Assembly: GCA_023525975.1 (NCBI GenBank)
Contig: CM042032.1
Span: 24,558,001-24,622,000, forward strand
Direction of reading: 5' to 3'
Length of the DNA: 64,000 bases
From: Smallanthus sonchifolius
Lineage: Eukaryota > Streptophyta > Magnoliopsida > Asterales > Asteraceae
The notes under the pieces were generated by a model. That model had not been told where the DNA came from. It saw only the letters and a list, made by a program, of their open reading frames with translations, and ran no database searches. The stretch's first letter is position 1. The number at the start of each line of letters is the position of its first letter. The position numbers and the translations under genes are program-made. Positions 54,925 to 64,000 of this stretch are shown here, one piece after another.

Positions 54925-57900
54925 GATTGGTATCAGAGCCAATGGTTTTAGCGAATTAGTTTTCCTTAATGTCACCTAGGCTCTAACCAGACTCATCTAG
55001 GGACCAAAATTTCTAAGACTCACATCAAACTAAGAACGCCCAAAACCTTAGCATAGAAATTCCAACCGTTACCGAACAACTCGAGTAGACCATTAACGTA
55101 TGTGGTTACACTAGAATATCATTAGATATATTAATGGTAAATACAATTACTTGGTACGTGACTAACATCTAATACGTGTAACAATGTGGAAACAATAGAC
55201 ACCTATGATATGACCCAACAGAATATCACCGTTCGGGTTACGAAGCAAGGGTGACAGGTGCCCGGCAAGCTGTAACCACGGGAGACCGAGTTACACACTG
55301 ATCTCGGGTGACGCTGGTAGTATTTGCCAGTTACCGATCTTGGTATAACAACAGGTTGAACTTGTACCTGAACATGTACCTTCACCTATATCTATTCCAA
55401 CCATAGAGTCAATTTCTTTCTGACATATGTTATCTTCATTTTGTGTGGTATATAAACTCCTTTTTTTATAAATTGCTGGATTGGATGACTTAAAATTTCG
55501 CCATGAGATATGGCAGACGGGACTGCCCAAGCAGAAGGGTACCCGAGACGGATAAGCAGGACTAAACAGGAGAGAACTACACAGGTCAGGAGACCCATAG
55601 ATCCATTGAGATCATGTAGATCCACACTTATGTACAAACTTGGAGCGTGATTTGCTCGACACTGATTTAAGGATCTCTACCCTAATATAGTGCCTAATTT
55701 CCACTACACACATCTTGTTAATAGTGGACACCGGTTGTGTCTCTCTACCATTAACTCCATCCAGCAACTGCCTTAGTCGGCAGATTCACGGGAATCGGTG
55801 TGCATGACTAAGAGTAATCCGATAGAACATACACACTCTTACAGAATAGTGGGACACGATAACACGATCCAATGAACATTTCAGATCCCTTAGCTAAGAG
55901 CTTGGGATAGGAGAAACACTAAAGGGACCATGTGGTATAAATTATCATTACGGGTGCACACGTAATCATAATTTGCAGCGCATGAGAACTCTAGTGAGTC
56001 TTACTGTCCGAGCAAATGTTCATGAGTAATCTGTATTCCTAATCCCAATTCCCAATCACTCGATTAATGATGGAAATTACCATAACCAAAGGGTTGAGCC
56101 AAAAGGACCAGGTGATGCGATGAGCTATCATAAGTGACGTGGATTTGTACATCATTTCCTTCATATTAGAATTCTAATGAATCCAAAACCCTTATCGAGA
56201 CTTCATTGGTATGACAATTTCAACCTAAACGCTAAGTATGTCTATTCTTAGTTGATTCGACCTCATGAATTGGACCGAATATGGAAATTCTCGGTAAAGT
56301 ACTATTACAACTCTTGAGATTCAGCAATAGATTTTCTCTTTACAATTTCGTTAGCTATCTACCAAAGCATGAGAGTGATATACATACTCTTAAACGTACC
56401 TAGATAAAATACAAAACTCTAACACTTGACACTCACTACCTCAATTCTATGGCTTAAGCCCTTGCACTAAGGACTTTAAGGCTATAACCGATATAGGTGA
56501 GATACGAAATGGTAAATCATGATAATACCATTCATAAGCCAAGGACTTTTCAAGCATAATGTACTACCAGTTGTTGGCAACTAATCAATTCGACCCTCTT
56601 CATCGCTAAGTCACGAGACAAATTCTGAACCCTTGTGATTCATTTCAACCAACTTTGCTAGGAAATTACGAACCTAATTTGAAATCTGAGGATTTAATTC
56701 TCTGATCTACGATTGATGACCATTTAAAACCGTAACGCAACTAGGAAGACGAACAAAGGACGAATTGTAGTTAACATTACTCCCTTGTAAGTCTACACAT
56801 ATACATTTCTTTTGACTTGTCAAATTCCCTTTTAATGTACATTCATTCTTCCAAGTTCCTTCGAGATATCTATACATTTTCTGTAAGGAACATAAATAAC
56901 TTTTGAAGTTATACTTGATTCTTGACTATTTCTAATATCTATCTAAAGAGAGTCAAGACTCAATCTAAACTAAAAACGATATTACATCAAAGCTCACCAA
57001 TTCAATGATTGCCGAACACGGAATCAACTTCAGGAGACACTATTTCTATGAGACTACTTCCACGATGTGACCTTTACTTCCTCATTTAGATGAACCACGA
57101 CTTTTCCACACGAAAGCTAGACTATTTACAAACACTTTTCTTTGAACCCTATGAAGATCCATTTATCTTTAATATATGTTGAGTCAAGTTAACTAGACCA
57201 TTCCCAAATACTTTGACATTCTCTTTCTTCATCGAGATTTCACTTCCATCTTAGGAGAGATCATAGGAATCTAAACGATTCAAAAATCTGGATGATACAA
57301 TGTTACTAGGAAATCTCTATTACTTAGATCGTATTGCTCGACACCTATTTTGTTAAGGTCTGTATCTAATCTAGGTTACGAATGACATGTGTGATGGAGT
57401 CACTAGTAACATAATTGGATAAAACCAAGGCTAATCTCAAGAGATCATGCCTCCATGCAGTTTTATAATCCATATCACAGTTGTCCAATTCACTATCTAG
57501 ACAACCACTAACGTTTCGCTAAACCATTCCAATTCCTTGTGAGAAAGTGCTTACGCGGATATTGTTTCGTGGAACTCAATCGAATCAGTTTAACCCACCT
57601 ACTGGTTAGACCGATGAAATGTCCGTAGAATCTTTTGTTTTAGAAAGATTTGAATGCATCAAGGCATTGACTCGTTACAAGAAACAGTCTGGTACCTGAT
57701 CTTGAACTAAGACCTGAACATCTCATCAAACCTTTTGACACATCTTTACTAAACTTTCGATAAATTTCCGTTAGATTCCATCATTATTCAGCTTTCATGA
57801 CAGAAAACCCGGATCTGAATAAAAAGTATGTACCCATATACTCTTGGAAATCTGTGTGCATGAATGCACTTTCGTTATTCATTACCAATGATGATGATCA

Positions 57901-58444
57901 TACAGTTTCACATTTATGCGATGGATCTCATAACGAAGTGTTACAACATCTAATTCTTGATTGTTATTATGGTGTGACTTGTTCACTTGATTTGTGAAAA
58001 CTCACTAACTGAACCCACACCGACTAGACATTCTCTTAATGACTAATACATTACACGAATATGACCACTTCGGTTATAATTAATTTTGTTAAAGAAACTC
58101 TAGTGATGACTTTATCACTTCGTAGTATAGTCAACATTGTTCACTTAACGACATATTCAAAGACTTTCCTAAAGCTACTCATTTAATATAATGTATGCTC
58201 AACAGTAACGTACACTCTTACATGATACTACGATATCTCAAATTCTTACACATCCAATATCGTGAGTCGATGAGGTATCCGCTTTACCTTCGAATACCGA
58301 TTACTGAGTGAATTGAATTAAAATTCTTCCTATGAACTACAAAGTGACCAAGGATACGAAACTCCCATCTAAATAAGTTAAGTCAATCCTAGAGGGTAAC
58401 TTAACCTAAGTTTCGAGGATGAAACTTCTTTAACGAGGGAAGAA
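54925..58444 (+). other. GyC internal region; no coding capacity
   Basis: 3.5 kb between PBS (54928-54940) and PPT. The longest open frames are under 90 codons, resemble nothing and are on both strands, so I see no gag, protease or RT motif. The end, 'AGTTTCGAGGATGAAACTTC...GAGGGAAGAA', is like the 3' end of coding gypsy elements. No internal repeat noticed. Confidence 0.8.
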
Positions 58445-59982
58445 TGTGACAACCCTGAATTCAGGGCCATAATCTTTGACAGTTGATTCACCATTAACGG
58501 GCTCGGCAATTAACGGCCCCGGCAATTAACGGCCCAGCTATAGGCCCATTAAAGGCTTAGTTATAGGCCCGGTAGGTGAATCTAATTTCTGACGGATCAT
58601 AGTACGATTCGAGATAACATATTATGAATACGTAGAGTCCACATAATCTCGCAGCTTAAGATTAAAAAAAAATTAAATTAACGCGTACACGGTTGGTAAC
58701 CGACACATAACGTGATGCCTCGCCATTAATATTAAATAGTAGTAGAAGTTATTAATATTTACTTCGGACGATAAATTAAAGATTTAACACGTGATAACTC
58801 GACATGAGTTTAGAACTGCTCTATAATATTAGGTCTAATCCATAATATTAGGACATAGACCCGCTACTACCATATTATGTAGGCTTTGGTTCCCGTTACA
58901 CGTAGGATATCATCATTCCTAACAAATTACCAGGTGAGTTTCGCGTCCCCTTTTTACTGTTTTGTATAATTTGGGGGAAGAAGATACTTATAACTATTTT
59001 TCTATGATAACAAGAAAACAAGACCCGACCTTTATGTTTGCATGAGTTGATACATTTGGAGCTCATAAAGTCCCCTGACCATCATATTTATAACCATTAG
59101 CTATGGATTAGCCTAGGAATCTATGGATAGTACTAATTGGGTCTGACACCCCCGGTCATGGTTAGTCGCGCTAACCATGGGTCCCTCTAGCCAAATGACT
59201 GCATAGTGTTCTAATATTGCTCGTGAGGGGCAAAACACCTGGTCTTGGTTTGGTTATGCCTCATGTATGTAGATATTATTCGTATTCCTAGCTAGTTTAC
59301 GAATGGGTCAACATTACTTGTTTTTTTTATCATATACACATGAAACCGCTACTTGTTTTGGCTATCATCAAAGAGGGCTTAACACGGGTATAAACTCAGT
59401 TACACATTTCCATTGGGAAAACGACTCACTTTATGACGATGAGGTCATCAAATGTTTTCGGGGAAAACGGTTCTATATTAAGCCCATGAACACACTTTCA
59501 AGGTTTTCGGGGAAAACGGTTTCATATTATGGCCAGGTACATTTTTTCAATGTCTTCACCTTATGACTCTGAAGTCACCACATGTTTTTGAGGAAAACGG
59601 TATTATATTATGGCCGTGTACACTATATCAATGTTTTCAAGGAAAACTGATTTACATCGAGACAGCTAACCCTGTGAACTCACCAACCTTGGTGTTGACA
59701 TTTTCAAGTATGTTTTTCAGTTAACACATAGCTATGGCATGGTTGGAATAGGTTAACCAACTGGATTAAACCCTAGAAGTCGATGAAGCATTATTCTCGA
59801 ACCTCACGCCCATTTTGTTCTAGGTGGATTTAGATTAATGTATTATATCATGTTAGTATTTGTAAAAGTGTTCGATACTTTAGATATCTTTATTTTAGCT
59901 TCCGCTGTTGTGTAATGTTACCAATCGTTGCAACCTGGATTTATTTATTTATTATTAAGTAAATAAATTTGGGGGTGTGACA
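58445..59982 (+). repeat. GyC 3' LTR
   Basis: 1538 bp, same ends as the 5' LTR, followed by the duplicated ATCCC. It differs by the 34-bp deletion and 16-bp duplication noted above and scattered substitutions, so the insertion is not very recent. Confidence 0.95.
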
Positions 59983-62900
59983 ATCCCTTTTAGAGAAAAC
60001 ATTTACCGTTGAAGTAGAAAATGGTGACTCTCTTACAATTGAATCCATTATCTATGATTGCTCTTTAGAACTTAATGATCATACATTCCCAATCAACCTT
60101 GTTCCAATGCCACTAGGAAGCTTTGATATCATCATAGGCATGGATTGGCTATCAAATCATCATGCCGAAGTCATTTGTTTCGAGAAGTGCATCCGAATAC
60201 CTCTACCATCGGGAGAAACGTTAAGAGTCTTTGGTGAAAAGCCTTGCAAAGGACTTAAGTTAATGTCGTGCACTACTGCTCAAAAGTACTTACAAAAGAA
60301 GTACATCGCTTTCTTAGCTCATATTGTTCAAAAGGATGTCAAAGAGAAGACTATACAAGACATTCCTATCATTCGGGATTTTCCCGAAGATCTATCTGGT
60401 CTTCCACCCATTCGACAGGTAGAATTTCGCATTGATCTTGTGCCCGGAGCTACCCCCGTGGCTAGAGCTCCACACCGTCTTGCACCTTCTAAAATGCAAG
60501 AACTTGCAAGTCAACTCCAAGAGCTCTCCGACAAGGGATTCATTCGTCCAAGTCATTCACCGTGGGGTGCACCCGTCTTATTCGTCAAAAAGAAGGATGG
60601 ATCATTTCGCATGTGTATTGACTACCGTGAACTCAACAAGCTTACCGTAAAGAATCGTTACCCATTGCCTAGAATTGATGATCTCTTTGATCAACTTCAA
60701 GGCTCTACTTGCTTCTCAAAGATTGATCTTCGATCTGGTTATCACCAACTCCGTGTGCAAGAGGAAGATATTCCAAAGACTGCCTTCCGAACAAGGTATG
60801 GTCACTACGAGTTCATGGTTATGCCATTTGGGTTAACCAATGCACCCGCAGTTTTCATGGACCTCATGAACCGCGTATGCAAACCGTATCTTGACAAATT
60901 TGTGATCGTCTTCATTGACGATATCTTAATCTACTCCAAGACTAAAGCCGATCATGAGCAACACCTTAGGTTGGTTTTGGATCTCTTGAGGAAGGAACAA
61001 CTATATGCCAAATTCTCCAAATGTGAATTTTGGCTAAAGGAAGTTCAATTTATTGGTCACATCGTCAACGACAAGGGTATTCATGTTGACCCTGCTAAGA
61101 TCGAAACGGTTAAGAATTGGAATGCCCCGAAGACTCCCACTGAAGTTCGTTCATTTCTTGGTCTTGCGGGATATTACCGTCGTTTCATCTCATACCTCTC
61201 AAAGATTGTTGTCCCTCTCACCGCTTTGACCCACAAGGGTAAAACTTATGAATGGGGACCAAAACAAGAAGAAGCTTTCCAAACCCTTAAGCAAAAGTTG
61301 TGCAATGCTCCCATTTTGACTCTCCCTGATGGGAATGATGATCTAGTTGTCTACTGTGATGCTTCTAACCAAGGTCTCGGTTGTGTCCTCATGCAACGAG
61401 GCAAAGTAATCGCTTATGCATCAAGGCAACTTAAGATTCATGAGAAGAATTATACTACGCACGATCTCGAGTTCGGTGCGGTTGTATTCGCATTGAAGAT
61501 TTGGAGACATTATCTCTATGACACGAAATGCGTGGTGTTCACCGACCACAAAAGTATCCAACACATCTTCAACCAAAAAGAACTCAATATGAGGCAACGA
61601 AGTTGGGTTGAACTCCTTAACGACTATGACTGCGAGATTCGTTACCATCCCGGCAAAGCGAATGTTGTAGCCGACGCTTTGAGTCGAAAGGATCATGTCA
61701 TGCTTCAATGTGTCCGAATTCAAACCGCATCTTAGAAGCTCAACACATCCCAGTCACCGAAGGTAACATGTACGAAGAAATGTCGTGTGGTGTTGAACTT
61801 CTGCTTGAGTAAAAAACAAATGGCTTACTCTATTACTTGAAGCATATTTGGGTTCCCAACGGCGATGATCTCCGTGCATTTCTCTTAAACGAGGCTCATA
61901 AGACTCGTTATTCTATTCATCCTGGTGCGGATAAAATGTACCAAGATCTTCGCCAGCAATATTGGTGGCCCGGTATGAAGAAAGACATTGCCCTTTATGT
62001 TGCAAAATGTTTAACCTGCTCCAAAGTCAAAGCCGAACATCAACGTCCTTCCGGATTACTTGAACAACCGGAAATTCTCGTGTGGAAATGGGAGAACTTA
62101 GCCATGGATTTTATTACCAAACTTCCTCGCACCTCGAGTGGCTATGATAGCATTTGGGTGATCATTGATCATCTCACCAAATCTGCTCATTTCTTGCCAT
62201 CCGTGAAGACTATCGGGTTGAGAAACTAGCCCGAATATACATTGATGAAATTGTGAGCCGTCACGGTGTTCCTTTAAACATAATCTCCGATAGAGATGCT
62301 CGGTTCACCTCTCGGTTTTGGCAATCTCTCCAAACTGCACTTGGTACACGATTGGATTTGAGCACGGCTTATCATCCCCAAACTGATGGTCAAACCGAGC
62401 GGACAATCCAAACTCTTGAAGACATGCTTAGAGCTTGTGTAATTGATTTTGGTGGTAATTGGGATTCACATTTACCCCTAATTGAGTTCTCCTACAATAA
62501 TAGCTACCACACGAGTATCAACATGGCTCCATTTGAAGCTGTCTATGGTCGCAAGTGTCGTTCTCCTATCTGTTGGAACGAGATTGGTGAAGCACAAATC
62601 ACCGGTCCCGAGCTAATTCAAGAAACATCCGACAAGATTATTCAAATCCATGACAACATCCAAACAGTGAGAAGTCGGCAAAAGAGTTATGCCGATAAAC
62701 GACGAAAACCCTTGGAATTCCAAGTCGGTGACCTGGTTCTTCTTAAGGTGTCTCCGTGGAAGGGTGTGATCCATTTTGGAAAGAAAGTCAAGTTAGCCCC
62801 TCGCTATGTTGGTCCATTCAAGATCCTTGAAAGGATTGGGAAAGTGGCTTACAAACTCGATTTACCTCCATCTCTTGGCAATGTGCATCCTACATTTCAT

Positions 62901-63164
62901 GTATCTAATCTGAAGAAATGTCTCGCTGATGAGAATCTCCATATACCACTTGATGACGTGCGCATTGATGAAACGATGCACTTCGTTGAGAAACCGGAAG
63001 AAATTATGGATCGTGAAATCAAGCAACTCAAGCGAAGTCGTATTCCTATTGTCAAAGTTCGTTGGGAGTCTAAGCGTGGTCCTGAATTCACTTGGGAACG
63101 AGAGGACCAAATTAAACTCAAGTACCCCCACCTCTTTGCGGATTCAGTAGCCTCAACTAGTTAA
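59983..63164 (+). pseudogene. pol: GyB pol: protease end, RT, RNase H, integrase
   Basis: Resumes the protease with SFDIIIGMDWLSNHHAEV. RT: GAPVLFVKKKDGSFRMCIDYRELN, CFSKIDLRSGYHQLRV, MPFGLTNAPAVF and the catalytic VFIDDILIYSK. RNase H: YCDASNQGLGCVL and EFGAVVFALKIWRHYL. Integrase zinc region: HKTRYSIHPGADKMYQDL...CLTCSKVKAEHQ; core with MDFITKLPRTSSGYD, IISDRDARFTSRFW and AYHPQTDGQTERTIQTLED. The tail VHPTFHVSNLKKCLAD and VKVRWESKRGPEFTWERED is chromodomain-like. A frameshift near 61730, TAA at 61810-61812 and a frameshift near 62200 break it. It ends SVASTS with TAA, 20 nt before the PPT. Confidence 0.95.
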
Positions 63165-63182
63165 ATTTCGGGACGAAATTCC

Positions 63183-63198
63183 CTCAACTAGGGGATAC
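63183..63198 (+). other. GyB polypurine tract
   Basis: CTCAACTAGGGGATAC directly precedes the 3' LTR start at 63199. The plus-strand DNA primer would form here. Confidence 0.7.
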
Positions 63199-64000
63199 TG
63201 TAACATCCATGTTTTTCCTGGTATTTCATATTGTGCAATAAATGACAATTTCAATCTAATGTTCACATTCAAAACGTTGTGTCACATCATTTACTATTTT
63301 CATATGCAATTAAGAAGTATTATCATAATGTTAAAAGTACATACACACATTTTACATTGCTACAATAACAACTGAAACAAACCTACGCTATCTCACAAAC
63401 TACAAGGACTAGTCTTGAAAATTATCAAAATATCACTTGGCACGGTCGCGCCCCGTAAACACGGTCGCGCCGAGAACCGGCACGGTCGCGCCTGAAACTC
63501 ATTTGAAACGTAAACACTGCCTTAATCACAAAGTCTGTTCGAGTCCGCGATTGTAACGTCTTTTGTGCCGTTCCCAGACTAATTCATCAGTGACCAAACT
63601 CCTAAATAACCACAATTGCAATTAGAAACACAAAACCGTCACTTAGTCATTCCTTTCTCTCAATATCGTCCAAATCGCGTGACACCCTCGAAATCAAACC
63701 CCTGCGCATGATCTTCGAGCTTTTGTGATCACATTGCCCACATCAATCGTGCCGGAATCCCAGCAGAAGACGCCAAGGCTCAACGCTACGAAATCGGAAC
63801 TCCGTTTAGTCGAACTCTACCAATTCGATATCGTTTAAGGTAAGTAAACACATCCTCAGACTCATTTCAATCCCGTGAATGAAAGCCCTAACCTATTAAG
63901 GGCTTATACCATCGATTTGAACACGAATAGAATCTAGGGTTATTACGTTTTTGGTTTAATCAAACTACACTCTAGACACGATATCCATCCAATTAAAATA
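63199..64000 (+). repeat. GyB 3' LTR (right end outside window)
   Basis: 802 bp of the LTR, matching 49029-49830 with scattered substitutions, including the CpG-rich array (63439-63494) and the splice-donor-like AAG|GTAAGTAA at 63839/63840. Confidence 0.95.

Larger units (their letters stand above)
53355..59982 (+). mobile_element. GyC: non-coding gypsy-like element with TSD ATCCC
   Basis: 6628 bp with the duplication ATCCC at 53350-53354 and 59983-59987, inside the GyB protease. 5' LTR (53355-54924), PBS (54928-54940), internal region without coding capacity (54925-58444), PPT (58434-58444) and 3' LTR (58445-59982). This is the structure of a large retrotransposon derivative (LARD), moved by proteins from another gypsy element. 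Confidence 0.95.
49029..64000 (+). mobile_element. GyB: Ty3/gypsy element (3' LTR runs off window)
   Basis: 5' LTR (49029-51296), PBS (51300-51312), gag with protease start (52020-53354), GyC insertion (53355-59982), rest of protease and pol (59983-63164), PPT (63183-63198) and 3' LTR (63199 onward). It lies in the CoD-2 aORF; the left flank is TCTCA and the right flank is out of view. RT, RNase H, integrase and a chromodomain-like end in this order suggest a chromovirus, perhaps the Tekay/Del group. Confidence 0.9.

Noticed and set aside
1467..54940. Multiple TGGTATCAGAGC sites as tRNA gene pieces
   Set aside because: Each lies 2-3 nt inside an LTR end and is a primer-binding site; there is no cloverleaf around them.
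54925..58444. Short ORFs in the GyC interior (e.g. 55291-55637 minus, 57797-57997 plus)
   Set aside because: All are under 90 codons, on mixed strands, and without motif; they look like chance frames.

Overview
This window is repeat-only plant DNA. I found no host gene, tRNA, rRNA or organellar sequence. Nearly every base belongs to nested LTR retrotransposons, plus one decayed Helitron tail. The frequent 'TGGTATCAGAGC' sites are initiator-Met tRNA primer-binding sites (PBS), not tRNA genes. The Sirevirus-type copia elements with a long third ORF after pol, together with very long gypsy LTRs, suggest a large eudicot genome. Asteraceae is my guess from the look of the third ORF, and it is not proven. 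I use these names: CoA, CoB, CoC and CoD for copia families; GyA, GyB, GyC and GyD for gypsy families; aORF for the third ORF.

Layout, left to right. 1-1741: GyA-1 LTR (+) and PBS. 1742-2708: 3' end of a Helitron with a broken helicase. 2709-4548: AT-rich filler with a 244-bp tandem repeat. 4549-5121: GyD LTR piece (-). 5122-6763: CoA-1 LTR, leader and start of gag (+). 6764-8775: CoB, a coding-less copia derivative (+). 8786-21478: CoC (-), a full-length Sirevirus-like copia (gag, pol, aORF). 21479-27810: CoD-1 (-), 5' half only, with an intact 1000-aa gag. 27811-31354: GyA-2 (-), LTR and 3' half of pol. 31355-49028: CoD-2 (-), 3' LTR and aORF, split by CoA-2 (32804-46120, -, TSD AGTTT). 49029-64000: GyB (+), whose protease is split by GyC (53355-59982, +, TSD ATCCC), a non-coding gypsy derivative. 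Nesting reaches four levels: GyA-2 > CoD-2 > GyB > GyC.

How the parts work together. Each autonomous element follows LTR - PBS - gag (zinc knuckles) - protease/integrase/RT/RNase H (copia order) or protease/RT/RNase H/integrase (gypsy order) - PPT - LTR. The copia elements add about 2 kb of non-coding spacer and then a roughly 1000-codon aORF. Almost all ORFs carry stops and frameshifts, so the elements are mostly dead copies.

The most interesting structure is non-coding. All six LTR families whose relevant LTR region is visible carry arrays of short perfect or near-perfect palindromes, with a family-specific sequence and often an exact pitch. A copia family (CoA) and an unrelated gypsy family (GyA) share nearly the same palindrome (GCGWACTT-N3-AAGTWCGC), the same 33-bp pitch and the same position just upstream of the TATA box. 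In CoA and CoC the family's palindrome recurs in the LTR, in front of gag and in front of the aORF. The pol-aORF spacers of CoA and CoC also share a 51-54-nt block although the rest of the spacer does not align by eye.
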